64,000 nucleotides of DNA from Mesorhizobium sp. L-8-3 (GCF_016756615.1 NZ_AP023262.1:124001-188000), one strand, 5' to 3'; numbered from the stretch's first letter, positions 16,357 to 26,051 are shown. Program-made: numbers and translations. Notes: generated by a model not told the origin, from the letters alone.

Positions 16357-17604
16357 TCAGGCGGCGACCGGTCCCGGCCGCGACCGCCAGAGCAGCAGAA
16401 GGACGGCGCCGATATTGAGCAGGTTCCAGGCGATGCCGTTCAGGAAGGCGGCCGCATAGGAGCCGGTCAGGTCGTAGATCCAGCCCGACATCCAGCCGCC
16501 CAGCGCCATACCGACCACGGTCGCCATGATCACGATGCCGACGCGCCGGCCAGCCTCCGCGGCCGGCATGTATTCGCGCACGACGATGGCGTAACACGGC
16601 ACGATGCCGCCCTGCGAAAGACCAAAAAGCAAAGACACGACGTAGAGCGAGGCCAGCCCGTTGAAGGGCAAGTAGAAAAACAGCGACAGACATTGCAGAA
16701 CGGAACCGACGAGCAGCGTCTTCACGCCGCCGATGCGGTCGGCGACGAAACCGGAAGCGATGCGGCTGACGATGCCCCCCGCCAGCATGATCGCCAGCAT
16801 CTCCGAGCCGCGCGCCACGCCGAAGCCGAGGTCCATGCAATAGGCGACGATGTGCACCTGCGGCATCGACATGGCCACGCAGCAACCGAGGCCGGCGACG
16901 ACGAGCAACCATTGCAGCGCTGCCGGCGACAGCGGGATTGAGCGCTTGGGCGCCTGCCCACCGTGAACCCCTCCGTCGGCACCGATCGGCGCCGGACGCC
17001 GCAGGAGGAAGACGAGCGGGACCATGCAGACGAGGCAGACGATGCCAATCAGAGCATAGGCGAAACGCCAGCCGCCGGCCTCCATGGTGTAAGACATGGC
17101 CACCGGCCAGACGGCGCCTGCCAGATAGTTGCCGGCCGCGGCGACCGACACCGCGAGGCCGCGCCGGCGGTCGAACCAGTGCGATATGTCGGCGATCAGC
17201 GGCCCGAAGATCGCGGAAGAACCGACACCGATGAGGAGGCCCTGCGCGACCGAGAACATGAGGATCGAGTTCGCCAGCGACGCCAGCACAAAACCCGCGC
17301 CCATCGCCACCGACGCGATCAGGGCCGGGCGCCAGTAGCCCATGCGGTCGATCGCGCGGCCGATGAGCACATTACCGAGAGCGAAGCCGACCATGGTCGC
17401 CGTGTAGGGAAGCGACGCGTCGGCGCGATCGACGCCGAACTCCGCCTGCACCGCGGGCAGCACCACGACCACCGCCCACATGCCGACCCCGCCGATCGTG
17501 GCGAGCACCAGCGAGACCGCGAGCCGCGTCCAGGCATAGCGGCCGTCGATATCGGCCGCGCCGTGGCGATCCCCGATGTGCTGACTGGCGACCTTCATGT
17601 CCAT
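16357..17604 (-). CDS. MFS transporter (monocarboxylate/OFA-like)
   Basis: This is a 415-residue major facilitator protein with about twelve membrane segments. The loop after the second segment, IGRAIDRMGYWRP, is a form of MFS motif A, and the central hydrophilic loop lies near residue 210. It resembles the monocarboxylate/oxalate-formate antiporter-like group. The ATG at 17604 has a GGAAAAG site. It lies between doeB (171 bases upstream) and the box operon (362 bases downstream), all on one strand, so it could be read with the ectoine genes or by itself. It may import an aromatic or other monocarboxylate; the substrate is not known. Confidence 0.87.
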   Translation of the reverse strand: MDMKVASQHIGDRHGAADIDGRYAWTRLAVSLVLATIGGVGMWAVVVVLPAVQAEFGVDRADASLPYTATMVGFALGNVLIGRAIDRMGYWRPALIASVAMGAGFVLASLANSILMFSVAQGLLIGVGSSAIFGPLIADISHWFDRRRGLAVSVAAAGNYLAGAVWPVAMSYTMEAGGWRFAYALIGIVCLVCMVPLVFLLRRPAPIGADGGVHGGQAPKRSIPLSPAALQWLLVVAGLGCCVAMSMPQVHIVAYCMDLGFGVARGSEMLAIMLAGGIVSRIASGFVADRIGGVKTLLVGSVLQCLSLFFYLPFNGLASLYVVSLLFGLSQGGIVPCYAIVVREYMPAAEAGRRVGIVIMATVVGMALGGWMSGWIYDLTGSYAAAFLNGIAWNLLNIGAVLLLLWRSRPGPVAA

Positions 17605-17775
17605 GGCGGGCTTTTCCCTGACTGAGGCCGCGCAGTCTCCGTGGTTCGGCGTCGCCGCGGCAGCGCCACGGGCACGCTTTCATGGCGCCAAGGACAGGGC
17701 AGGCCGGAGCCAATCCGCCATCCGGCCTCGCCTCGCAAGCTCAGGGGCGAATGGGACACATTCCCTGGCGCGGCC

Positions 17776-18783
17776 TCACTCCAGCACGGCTGCAACCACG
17801 GCCGCACAGTCGCCTGCGTTCACCAGGCCCGGAAAATGCCTTGCGGCAAGCATGCCTGACATCTTCGCCCGCATTTCACAGGGCTTTGTGCCGGTACGAG
17901 CGACGCCATGGATACGGGCGATAACCTGTCCCCGCGCAACCATCTCGCCGAGGTCGGCCATCGGCTCGATCATCCCGTCGTCTTCGGCGAAGGAGAAACA
18001 ATCGCCCGACGGCATGTCGAGCCAGCGCGTCGGTCGCAGCTCCGGAGCGCCGGCGACGATGCCGGCATGGCAAAGCACATTCAGGACCCCACGCCGCGCG
18101 ATACGCACCGTTTCGGCCCGTGCGGTGCCGCCGCCGCCGAGTTCGGTCGTGACGAAGACCTTGCCCATCTCTTCGGCCGCGGTGTCGAACATGCCGACGG
18201 CATCGATCTCCAGCATCTTCATGGAGAAAGGTGCGGAGAAGGCCGTGACGGCCTCGAAGGCCCGAGCTTCCAGCGCCTTGTCGGCAAGGATGTGCGCGGC
18301 GCAAAATGGCACGAAATCGAGTGTCCTGCCGCCCGAATGGAAATCGAGCACGATGTCGGCGCGCGGCAGGAGCTCACGCTGGAAGTAGTCGGCGATCTTT
18401 TCCGTGATCGTGCCGTCTGGACGCCCCGGAAAGCAGCGGTTCATATTGCCCTTGTCGATCGGCGAGGTGCGCGTGCCCGCGCGGAAGGCAGGATAGTTCA
18501 TCGCCGGCACGATAATCACCGTGCCTGACACCTCCATTGCCTCGAGGGTGCGGGCGAGTTCGAACAGTGCCAATGGACCCTCGTATTCGTCACCATGGTT
18601 GCCGCCGGTGAGCAGGGCCGTCGGGCCGCTGCCGTTCTTCACCACGGCGATCGGGATCATGACCGAGCCCCAGGCGGACTCGTCGCGGCTATAAGGAAGG
18701 CGCAGGAAACCATGCTGCTTGCCATCGTGATCGAAGTCGACCGTCGGCACGACAGGCGAGGGTCGGAATGCGTTGGCCGACAT
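17776..18783 (-). CDS. doeB: N-alpha-acetyl-L-2,4-diaminobutyrate deacetylase DoeB
   Basis: DoeB removes acetate from N-alpha-acetyl-diaminobutyrate, the DoeA product, to give L-2,4-diaminobutyrate. The 335-residue protein belongs to the zinc-dependent succinylglutamate desuccinylase/aspartoacylase family. GGNHGDEYEG supplies the His and Glu zinc ligands and LDFHSGGR the second His. The start is the ATG at 18783 (MSANAFRP), seven bases after the doeA stop; a longer frame to 18840 runs into doeA. It ends the ectoine catabolic series on this strand. Confidence 0.95.
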   Translation of the reverse strand: MSANAFRPSPVVPTVDFDHDGKQHGFLRLPYSRDESAWGSVMIPIAVVKNGSGPTALLTGGNHGDEYEGPLALFELARTLEAMEVSGTVIIVPAMNYPAFRAGTRTSPIDKGNMNRCFPGRPDGTITEKIADYFQRELLPRADIVLDFHSGGRTLDFVPFCAAHILADKALEARAFEAVTAFSAPFSMKMLEIDAVGMFDTAAEEMGKVFVTTELGGGGTARAETVRIARRGVLNVLCHAGIVAGAPELRPTRWLDMPSGDCFSFAEDDGMIEPMADLGEMVARGQVIARIHGVARTGTKPCEMRAKMSGMLAARHFPGLVNAGDCAAVVAAVLE

Positions 18784-18790
18784 CACAACC

Positions 18791-19972
18791 TCAGTCCTTG
18801 ACGAAAAGTTTCCGCGGCACGTTCGCCAGGCATTCGACACCGGTCTCGGTGATCAGGATGCTCTCGGTGATCTCCAGCCCCATCGTCTCCAGCCATAGGC
18901 CGGTCATGAAGTGGAAGGTCATGCCGGGCTGCAGCTCGGTGCGGTCGCCGGGGCGCAGGCTCATCGTCCTTTCGCCCCAATCCGGTGGATAGGAGAGCCC
19001 GATCGGGTAGCCGGTGCGGTTGTCCTTGACGATCCCGTATTTGCGCAGGACCGCGAAGAAGGCGTTGGCGATGTCCTCGCAGGTGTTGCCGGGCTTCGCC
19101 GCCGCCAGCCCCGCTTCCATGCCTTCGAGCGTCGCCTTTTCCGCGTCGAGGAAGGCCTGGGTCGGCTTGCCGAGAAAGACGGTGCGCGACAGCGGGCAGT
19201 GATAGCGGTTGTAGCAGCCGGCGATCTCGAAAAAGGTGCCTTCGTCCGCCCGCATCGGCCTGTCGTCCCAGGTCAGATGCGGAGCGGCCGCATCGGCGCC
19301 GGATGGCAGCAGCGGCACGATCGCCGGATAGTCGCCGCCGATCCCGTCAACGCCGCGCGTGCCCGCGTCATAGATCTCGGCGACGAGGTCGCATTTGCGC
19401 ATGCCGACCTCGACCTTGTCGACGATGCGGGCATGCATGGCCTCGACGATCCGCGCAGCCTTGCGCATATAGTCGATTTCTGTCGGGCTCTTTACCGCGC
19501 GTTGCCAGTTGACGAGCGCCGTGGCGTCGCTGAAACGGGCATTCGGCAGATGTTTCGTCAGCGACGCGAAGGCGGCGGCCGAAAACCAGTAATTGTCCAT
19601 CTCCACGCCGATGGCGAGCTTGTCCCAGCCCCGGCCGGCCAGCACCTGCGAGAGGAAATCCATCGGATGGCGCTCGGTCGACTGCACATAGTGGTCGGCG
19701 TAACCGACGATGTTGTCATGGCCCAGATAGGCTGTCCGTTTCGCCCCGGCTGCGTCCTGCCCGCGCCCGAACCAGACCGGCTCGCCGATGGGCGGCACGA
19801 TGACCGCCTGATGGACGTAGAACGACCATCCGTCATAGCCGGTGAGCCAGGCCATGTTCGAGGGGTCGCTGACGACAAGGAGGTCGATGCCTCTCGCTTC
19901 CACGGCGCGCCGGGTCTTTGCGAGGCGGTCCGCATATTCTTGCCGCGAGAATTTGAGATCGGGCATGGTCAT
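18791..19972 (-). CDS. doeA: Ectoine hydrolase DoeA
   Basis: DoeA opens the ectoine ring to N-acetyl-L-2,4-diaminobutyrate. The 393-residue protein has the M24 (Xaa-Pro aminopeptidase-like) architecture: a creatinase N-terminal domain to about residue 165, then the pita-bread catalytic fold. VVSDPSNMAWLTGYDGWSF at residues 31-49 is typical of DoeA/EutD. It lies between eutC and doeB as in other ectoine clusters. The start is ATG at 19972 or, two codons later, 19966. Confidence 0.95.
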   Translation of the reverse strand: MTMPDLKFSRQEYADRLAKTRRAVEARGIDLLVVSDPSNMAWLTGYDGWSFYVHQAVIVPPIGEPVWFGRGQDAAGAKRTAYLGHDNIVGYADHYVQSTERHPMDFLSQVLAGRGWDKLAIGVEMDNYWFSAAAFASLTKHLPNARFSDATALVNWQRAVKSPTEIDYMRKAARIVEAMHARIVDKVEVGMRKCDLVAEIYDAGTRGVDGIGGDYPAIVPLLPSGADAAAPHLTWDDRPMRADEGTFFEIAGCYNRYHCPLSRTVFLGKPTQAFLDAEKATLEGMEAGLAAAKPGNTCEDIANAFFAVLRKYGIVKDNRTGYPIGLSYPPDWGERTMSLRPGDRTELQPGMTFHFMTGLWLETMGLEITESILITETGVECLANVPRKLFVKD

Positions 19973-20021
19973 CTGTCGCTGGGTCCTCGTTTCTTGGGTC
20001 GCCTCGGCCGGATGCTTGGGG

Positions 20022-21008
20022 CTAGTTGTCGAAAGCCGTGCCCGCCGCGGCAGCCCTCGCGCGATCGCGGGCGAGAATGGCGATCGCCGTGTCCTGCACG
20101 CCAGTGCCGGTCAGGTCGGCCAGCGTCACCGCATCGGCCGAAGGGCGGCCGGGACGCAGGCCCGCAATCACGTCGCCGAGTTCGGTCACGTCTTCATCGG
20201 CTGCCATCAGACCGGCCGCGATGGCATGGTGCAGTTCGCCCAGACGCCGCGTCTGCTTCGCGCTGTCGGCGACATAAGGATCGGCGCGCTTCAGGATCGG
20301 CGGAGCGATCTCGTTCTTGTGCTCCGCGTCCGAGCCCATGGCGGTTACGTGCTGCCCGGCCTCGACGCCAGTCAGCAACGGCTCGCTCGAGGGCGTCGTG
20401 GTTACAACGATGTCGGCGCCGGCGACTGTCCGTTGCGGATCACGTTCTGCGCGGACGGCAATGCCGAGCCTTTCACTGAGCTTCGCTGCCGCGACTTCAG
20501 CCTTGGCAGGATCGCGTGCCCAGATCCTGGCCTCCCGGATGGAGCGGACTAGCATCAGAGCCTCCAGTTGAAGCGTGGCTTGCAGGCCTGCGCCGAGGAT
20601 CGCGGCGACGGAGGAGTCCTCGCGCGACAGATGTTTGGCCGCCACCGCTCCTGCCGCCGCCGTGCGCACATCCGTGAGGTAGCCATTGTCGAGCAGCAGC
20701 GCCTCCACCAGACCGGTCCTGGCGGACAGGAGCATCATCATGCCGTTGCCGCTGGGCAGGCCGAGTTTCGGATTGTCGAAGAAGCCGGAGCTGACCTTAA
20801 CGGCGAGGCCGTCGAGCCCGGGTACATAAGCGGTCTTCACGTCGACTTCGCCATGATGCTCGGGGATGTCCAGCCTGAGGATCGGCGGCATGACGACCGG
20901 CAGCGTTGCCAACGCCCGGAACGCGTTCTCCACGCAGGCAACGGCGTCGAGATCGAGCCTTACGATCCTGCGCAACTCGGCTTCGGTGAGCACGGTCATC
21001 CGGTTCAT
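20022..21008 (-). CDS. eutC: Ectoine utilization protein EutC (ornithine cyclodeaminase family)
   Basis: EutC belongs to the ornithine cyclodeaminase/mu-crystallin family and, with EutA and EutB, is thought to convert hydroxyectoine to ectoine. The 328-residue protein has the NAD-binding motif ILGAGLQATLQLEA and the substrate-binding KTAYVPGLDGLAVK region. The ATG at 21008 overlaps the eutB stop (ATGA), which fixes the start; an open extension to 21251 overlaps eutB and is not used. The exact reaction of EutABC remains partly inferred in the literature. Confidence 0.93.
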   Translation of the reverse strand: MNRMTVLTEAELRRIVRLDLDAVACVENAFRALATLPVVMPPILRLDIPEHHGEVDVKTAYVPGLDGLAVKVSSGFFDNPKLGLPSGNGMMMLLSARTGLVEALLLDNGYLTDVRTAAAGAVAAKHLSREDSSVAAILGAGLQATLQLEALMLVRSIREARIWARDPAKAEVAAAKLSERLGIAVRAERDPQRTVAGADIVVTTTPSSEPLLTGVEAGQHVTAMGSDAEHKNEIAPPILKRADPYVADSAKQTRRLGELHHAIAAGLMAADEDVTELGDVIAGLRPGRPSADAVTLADLTGTGVQDTAIAILARDRARAAAAGTAFDN

Positions 21009-22003
21009 TTGGTCGTCCCTTCGACAGGCTGGGCGCAGACGATGGCCCGATGCCGCACCATGTCGATGTTGCGGCCGGACAGGAGCAGCACGGTCGGACC
21101 AACCGGCCGCACTTTCCCGGAAAGCAGGGCGCCGATGGCGACCGCGCCCGCACCCTCGACCACCTCGCGCTCCTGGCCGTAGGCATGAAGGATGCCGGCC
21201 GCGATCTCTTCCTCGGACAACAGCACCACGTCGTCGAGGAGGTCGCGGCACATCGAGAAAGTCAGGCGGTTGTCGAGGCCGATGCCTCCGCCGAGTGAAT
21301 CGGCCAGCGTAGGCACCTCCTCGACCGATACCGGCCGACCCGCATCGAGGCTCGCCTTCATGGCGGCCCCGCGTGCCATGGAGACGCCGACTACTTTGAT
21401 CTCCGGCTTCGTCGCCTTCACCGCCGCCGCAATGCCGGCCGCCAGACCGCCACCGGACAACGGCACCAGGATCGTGCCGGCATCGGGAACATCCTCCAGC
21501 ATCTCCAGCCCGAGCGTGCCCTGGCCGGCGATGACACCAGGATGATCGAAGGGCGGCACCATGGTGAGCCCTTCCTCCGCGACAAGGCGGTCGACCTCTT
21601 CCTGGGCATCGTCCTGGCTGTTTCCGACGATGAGAACCTCCGCGCCGAGCCGCCTGATTTCTTCGAGCTTGTTGGCCGGCACCAGGCGCGACATGCAGAT
21701 CACCGCGCGCAGCCCTTCGAGCTTCGCCGCATGCGCCAGCGCCCGACCGTGATTGCCGGTCGAGGCGGCAACGACGCCACGCGCCTTCTCCGCCAGCTTC
21801 AGCATTGCCACCGCATTGGAGGCGCCGCGCAGCTTGAAGCTCCCTGTCGTCTGCCGGTGTTCCAGCTTCAGGTGGACAGGCACACCCATCGCATCGGAGA
21901 GCGAGCGCGACAGGACCATCTGCGTCGGCACGATCCTGCCGACGATGCGATCACGCGCAGCATTGACATCGGGAAGGGAGACGGAGCCCACGGCGGTTCT
22001 CAC
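21005..22003 (-). CDS. eutB: Hydroxyectoine utilization dehydratase EutB
   Basis: EutB is a PLP-dependent threonine dehydratase-like enzyme (332 residues), proposed to dehydrate hydroxyectoine. The PLP lysine is Lys57 in TTGSFKLRGASNAV and the phosphate-binding glycine loop is LSGGGLAAGIA. The start is best placed at the GTG at 22003, which overlaps the eutA stop as GTGA; an in-frame start at 22084 would overlap eutA by 85 bases. Order eutA-eutB-eutC with four-base overlaps shows tight coupling. Confidence 0.94.
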   Translation of the reverse strand: MRTAVGSVSLPDVNAARDRIVGRIVPTQMVLSRSLSDAMGVPVHLKLEHRQTTGSFKLRGASNAVAMLKLAEKARGVVAASTGNHGRALAHAAKLEGLRAVICMSRLVPANKLEEIRRLGAEVLIVGNSQDDAQEEVDRLVAEEGLTMVPPFDHPGVIAGQGTLGLEMLEDVPDAGTILVPLSGGGLAAGIAAAVKATKPEIKVVGVSMARGAAMKASLDAGRPVSVEEVPTLADSLGGGIGLDNRLTFSMCRDLLDDVVLLSEEEIAAGILHAYGQEREVVEGAGAVAIGALLSGKVRPVGPTVLLLSGRNIDMVRHRAIVCAQPVEGTTK

Positions 22004-22773
22004 TCGGCTGCCAACTGCATCGTCATCAACCGGCCGAATTCCGGCCGCGGCTTCTCGTCGCCGCAAAGCCGCAGGCAGTTCCACGCGGTTGCCTGGTTGC
22101 TCGTCACGACCGGTCGGCCAATCGCCAGTTCGATCGCCGGCGCTGCAAGGGCGGCCCGCAGAGCCGTGCAGGAGATGAACAGAGCCTGGGCATCGGGTGC
22201 CGTCGCCGCCTGCGCGAGGGCGAGGAGGGACGCGGGCGGGATTCGGGCCATCTCACGGTCGTCGTCGAATCCCAGACAGGTGAAGCTCGCAATCTCGAAG
22301 CCGCGACCTGCAAAATAGTCGGCCATCGGCCGGCTGGTCTCGACCGTATAGGGCGTGAGGATGCTGATCCGCTTCGCCCCGAAAGCCTTCAGCCCTCGCA
22401 TCGCGGCCAAGGGCGGCGTCACCACGATCGAGGCAGGTTTGGCCTCCTTGACCACCGCCTCGATTTCGGCGTCGCCGATGACGACGGAAGCCGAGGTGCA
22501 GGAGTAGCAGATCGCATCCAGCGTTTCGCCCGGCAGGATGAGGCGGGCGCCTTCCGTAAGCGCCGGCTGCATCCGCCGCAGATTCTCCGGCGTCGTCGGA
22601 TTCGCGTAGAAGATGCGGGCGACATAGACGCCGATGCGCTCGCTCGCCACCATGCGGCGGAAGTCGGGTTCGGTCGTATGATCGGTGGCAAGGACGATCA
22701 GGCCCACCCTTTTCTCGAGCGGACGCGCTTCCAGCGCCGGCTTTTGGGGGCTGAGGCGAATGTCGATATCCAT
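22000..22773 (-). CDS. eutA: Ectoine utilization protein EutA (maleate isomerase/Asp-Glu racemase family)
   Basis: EutA is a 257-residue member of the maleate cis-trans isomerase/arylmalonate decarboxylase group. The two catalytic cysteines are visible in CYSCTSASVV and FISCTALRA. It is placed after ehuD and overlaps eutB by four bases. Together with EutB and EutC it is assigned to the conversion of hydroxyectoine to ectoine; its own step is not certain. The start is the ATG at 22773 (MDIDIRL), five bases after the ehuD stop. Confidence 0.93.
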   Translation of the reverse strand: MDIDIRLSPQKPALEARPLEKRVGLIVLATDHTTEPDFRRMVASERIGVYVARIFYANPTTPENLRRMQPALTEGARLILPGETLDAICYSCTSASVVIGDAEIEAVVKEAKPASIVVTPPLAAMRGLKAFGAKRISILTPYTVETSRPMADYFAGRGFEIASFTCLGFDDDREMARIPPASLLALAQAATAPDAQALFISCTALRAALAAPAIELAIGRPVVTSNQATAWNCLRLCGDEKPRPEFGRLMTMQLAAE

Positions 22774-22778
22774 GGCGC

Positions 22779-23438
22779 TCAATACTCGATCTTTCCGTAG
22801 CGCCGCTCGAGCCAGCGCAGCAGGACGACGGAAGACAGGCTGATGACGAGGAAGAAGACACCGACCAGGGTCATCGGTTCGATGTAGCGATAATAGCTGT
22901 TGGCAACGCTCTTGGCCTGGTTCATCAGTTCCAGCACGGTGATCGCCGAGAGCAGGGGAGTTTCCTTGAACATGGCGATGAAATAGTTGGCCAGCGCCGG
23001 AATCATCGGCGGGATCGCCTGCGGCAGGATGATCCTCGTCCAGGTCTGGGCAGCGCTGAGATTGCACGCCTTGGCCGCCTCCCACTGGCCGCGCGGCACA
23101 TTGTCTATCCCGGCGCGATAGACCTCGGCGACATATGTCCCATAATGCAGGCCTAGCCCTATCACCCCGGCCGCCAGGGGCGGCAGCAGGACGCCGAAAT
23201 CGGGCAGCACATAGAAGATGAAGTAGAGCTGCACGAGCAGCGGCGTGCCGCGGATGAATTCGGCGAAGAAGCCGACGCCCCGCGACACCAGCCGGTTCGG
23301 CGAGCGGCGGGCCAGAGCGATCGCCAGGCCGATGGCGGCCGCGAGCACCGCGCCGAGCAACGTCGCCAGGATGGTGATCTTCACGCCCTCGATCAGGGTC
23401 GGGAGGATCTGCCGGACGAAATCCCAGTCCCATTCCAT
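22779..23438 (-). CDS. ehuD: Ectoine/hydroxyectoine ABC transporter permease EhuD
   Basis: This is one of two membrane subunits of the Ehu polar amino acid-type ABC importer for ectoine and hydroxyectoine. At 219 residues with about five membrane segments, it has the EAA loop (EAAKACNLSAAQTWTRIILPQA) that docks the EhuA ATPase. The start ATG at 23438 (MEWDWDFV) is two bases after the ehuC stop. The gene order ehuA-ehuB-ehuC-ehuD-eutA supports the name. Confidence 0.94.
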   Translation of the reverse strand: MEWDWDFVRQILPTLIEGVKITILATLLGAVLAAAIGLAIALARRSPNRLVSRGVGFFAEFIRGTPLLVQLYFIFYVLPDFGVLLPPLAAGVIGLGLHYGTYVAEVYRAGIDNVPRGQWEAAKACNLSAAQTWTRIILPQAIPPMIPALANYFIAMFKETPLLSAITVLELMNQAKSVANSYYRYIEPMTLVGVFFLVISLSSVVLLRWLERRYGKIEY

Positions 23439-23440
23439 GG

Positions 23441-24100
23441 TCAGGCCCTCACGCCGTCGAGGCCGCGGGCCATTCGGCGCTCGAGCCACCGCATGGCCTG
23501 CGAGATGGCCAGCGACATGATGAAGTACAGCACCAGGATCGTGGCAAAGGGCACCAGCGTGTTTCCGGTCTGGGCGCGCACGATCTGCGCCTGAAAGGTC
23601 ATGTCCGCGAGCGAGATCAGCGAAACGACCGAGGTCGCCTTGAGCAGCTCGATGGCGTTGTTGCCGAAGGTCGGCAGCATGACCAGCAAGGCCTGCGGCA
23701 GGATGACGTGGCGCATCGATTGCCAGCGTCCCAGATTGAGCGCCACGCAGGCCTCATATTGTTCCTTGCCGATCGACTGGACGGCGCCGCGCACCACCTC
23801 GGCGCCATAGGCCCCGACATTCAGCCCTAGCGCCAACACGCCGGCCTGCAATGGCGTCAGGCTGAACCCGGCAAAAGGCAAGACGAAATAGGCCCAGAAC
23901 AGCTGGACGAAGATCGAAGTGCCGCGGAAGAATTCAATATAGGCGGTCGCGAGCGCCCGCACCGCGAAGAAACGCGACAGTCGTCCAAGGCCCGCAAGGA
24001 AGGCCACGACCAGGGCCAGCGCCGAGCCCATGACCGTCAGTTGGATGGTCACGAGCGCGCCGTCGACGATCAGACCGAGATAGCCGGACCATTGGGTCAT
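23441..24100 (-). CDS. ehuC: Ectoine/hydroxyectoine ABC transporter permease EhuC
   Basis: This is the other membrane subunit of the Ehu importer: 219 residues, about five hydrophobic segments, with the EAA-type loop (EACVALNLGRWQSMRHVILPQA). The ATG at 24100 (MTQWSGYLG) fits the family N-terminus; a TTG at 24187 would extend it by 29 residues without a membrane segment. The gap to ehuB is 159 bases, longer than between the other genes of the set. Confidence 0.92.
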   Translation of the reverse strand: MTQWSGYLGLIVDGALVTIQLTVMGSALALVVAFLAGLGRLSRFFAVRALATAYIEFFRGTSIFVQLFWAYFVLPFAGFSLTPLQAGVLALGLNVGAYGAEVVRGAVQSIGKEQYEACVALNLGRWQSMRHVILPQALLVMLPTFGNNAIELLKATSVVSLISLADMTFQAQIVRAQTGNTLVPFATILVLYFIMSLAISQAMRWLERRMARGLDGVRA

Positions 24101-24259
24101 GCGGTAGCCGTACTCCGTGAAGTCTATGCCGAGGAGGACCCAGCCGGGCGCCCTCCCCCGCTCGACGGAAAGTGCCGAGCGAAGCAAGACAAGGCCGGTG
24201 AGCCGTCGCCCTTCGTTTTCGCCCGGCCCCTTCTGAGGCGGGAGGACTTCGCGCTCAGC

Positions 24260-25117
24260 TCACTTCGCCGCGCAGAGCTTTTCGCGCGTGGTCGACATGG
24301 CCGCCGCCGCCGAAAAGCCGTAGGGTTCGATGATCTTGGCGAACTCGCCGGAGTCCTTCATCTTGGCAAGCTCGACGTCGTAGGCGTCACGAAGCGCTTC
24401 ATCGCCCTTTTTGAAGGCGGCTCCGTCGCAATAGACCGGCGCGCCGACGACCGGGGCAACCACTTCGAGGCCGGGGTCATTTGCCTTCTCGACGAGATCG
24501 TTGATCGAAAGCACCGGCAGCGAATAGACATCGATGCGCCCGTCCTGGACCATTTTCAGGCCGCTCTGGCCGTCAGGAACGACGATCACCCGGTCGCGCG
24601 GAACACCGGCCTCGAGGGCCAGCTTCTCTTCGGTGCCCCCGCCCGGTGCGCCGATCGTGCCGGTCGGATCCTTGGCGATGTCGGCATAGCTCTTGAACCC
24701 CTTCGGATTGCCTTTCTTCAGGAGAAAAGCCTCCGCGTCGCACAGCACCGGCTCCGAATAGGCGACGGCCGCACAGCGTTCCGGCTTCATGAAGAGCCCC
24801 GCCGTGACGACGTCATGGCGGCCGGCCTGCAGGCCCGGAATCATCGCGCCATATTCGGAGATCGAGGCCACGATCTCCGGCACGCCGAGGCGCTTGAAGA
24901 TCTCCCGCGCCACATCGGGAGCCGCGCCCGAGACCTTGCCGTCGGCGGCGACGGCGGTGAAGGGCGGCTCGTTGGCTATGGCGACACGGGCGAAACCTTG
25001 CGCCTTCAATTCTTCCAGCTTGTCGCCGTCGGCCGAGCTCGGCCCCGACGCCAGCAATATTCCGGCGACCGCCGCCGCTCCTGCCCCGCCGGCCAGAATT
25101 CCGAAAATCTTCCTCAT
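24260..25117 (-). CDS. ehuB: Ectoine/hydroxyectoine-binding protein EhuB
   Basis: EhuB is the periplasmic high-affinity binding protein for ectoine and hydroxyectoine. The 285-residue protein has a signal peptide (a basic start MRKIFG, then a hydrophobic core ending near GPSSAD) and a family 3 solute-binding fold. GAMIPGLQAGRHDVVTAGLF matches the conserved hinge segment of this family. The ATG at 25117 has a GGAG site. The reading frame is open far upstream to 25648 but that part overlaps ehuA and is not coding. Confidence 0.94.
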   Translation of the reverse strand: MRKIFGILAGGAGAAAVAGILLASGPSSADGDKLEELKAQGFARVAIANEPPFTAVAADGKVSGAAPDVAREIFKRLGVPEIVASISEYGAMIPGLQAGRHDVVTAGLFMKPERCAAVAYSEPVLCDAEAFLLKKGNPKGFKSYADIAKDPTGTIGAPGGGTEEKLALEAGVPRDRVIVVPDGQSGLKMVQDGRIDVYSLPVLSINDLVEKANDPGLEVVAPVVGAPVYCDGAAFKKGDEALRDAYDVELAKMKDSGEFAKIIEPYGFSAAAAMSTTREKLCAAK

Positions 25118-25179
25118 TGTTCCCAAACTCCTGTGGTTCTTCCGGTTATGTTGGCGGCGACACCGCCGCGGCATGGCGG

Positions 25180-25965
25180 TCAGACGCGATGTCCGGCCGC
25201 GATGATCTTTCGCAGGAAGGCCTGCGTTCGCTCCTGCGTGGGATGGCGGAATATCTCGTCGGGCTTGCCTTCCTCGACGATGCGACCGCGATCGAAGAAC
25301 AGAACCCGGTCCGCGAAATCGTGAGCGAATCCCATTTCGTGGGTGACGAGCAGCATGGTCATGTCGGTCTCGGCGGCGAGCCTGCGCATGACGGTGAGCA
25401 CTTCCTCCACGAGTTCGGGGTCGAGCGCCGAGGTCACCTCGTCGAAGAGCATGATTTCGGGCGACAAGGCGAGAGCCCGGGCGATGGCGACGCGCTGCTT
25501 CTGCCCTCCCGAAAGCTGCGCCGGCATGGCCTTGGCCTTGTCGGCCAGCCCGACCATGTCGAGAAGTTCCATTGCCCGCTTCTCGGCCGCCGGGCGCGCG
25601 ATGCCCTTGGTCAGCATCGGCGCCAGGGTGACATTGTCGAGCACGCATTTGTGGGGAAAAAGATTGAACAGCTGGAAGACCATGCCGATCTTCCGGCGCA
25701 TCCTGGTCAGATGGCGCTCGTCGGCGGGCACCAGCCGTCCCTCGCGCTCCATGTGATAGAGCTGCTCGCCCCCGATGCGGATATGGCCGCCGTCGATCCG
25801 CTCCAGCGTCATCAGAATGCGCAGGATCGTCGTCTTGCCCGAGCCCGACGGTCCGATCAGTGCCAGCTTTTCGCCCGGCATGACCTTCATCGACAGTCCG
25901 TCCAGCACCTTGAATGCGCCGAAGCTCTTGGTGATGCCGTCAATGTCGATGATGGGTGTGGACAT
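25180..25965 (-). CDS. ehuA: Ectoine/hydroxyectoine ABC transporter ATP-binding protein EhuA
   Basis: This is the ATPase of the Ehu importer (261 residues). Walker A is GPSGSGKTT, the signature is [14 protein letters not shown], Walker B is [12 protein letters not shown] and the H-loop VTHEMG. It is the first gene of the ehuABCD-eutABC-doeAB series, downstream of enuR on the same strand, with a 123-base promoter gap that carries direct repeats likely bound by EnuR. Confidence 0.95.
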   Translation of the reverse strand: MSTPIIDIDGITKSFGAFKVLDGLSMKVMPGEKLALIGPSGSGKTTILRILMTLERIDGGHIRIGGEQLYHMEREGRLVPADERHLTRMRRKIGMVFQLFNLFPHKCVLDNVTLAPMLTKGIARPAAEKRAMELLDMVGLADKAKAMPAQLSGGQKQRVAIARALALSPEIMLFDEVTSALDPELVEEVLTVMRRLAAETDMTMLLVTHEMGFAHDFADRVLFFDRGRIVEEGKPDEIFRHPTQERTQAFLRKIIAAGHRV

Positions 25966-26017
25966 GCCTGTCTCCGCGCTGGAGAGCCGATGCCCTTGAC
26001 GATGGGGAAGTCTTCAA

Positions 26018-26051
26018 ATCATGTCAATTGATAAAATAATATCATGACAAT
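26018..26051. promoter_or_regulatory. Candidate EnuR operator upstream of ehuA
   Basis: Direct repeats ATCATGTCAAT (26018-26028) and ATCATGACAAT (26041-26051) are 23 bases apart, with TCAATTGA overlapping the first. The 9-mer TGTCAATTG (26022-26030) recurs in reverse at 27500-27508 in the enuR/asnC intergenic region. MocR-type regulators often bind direct repeats. Assignment is inference. Confidence 0.45.
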
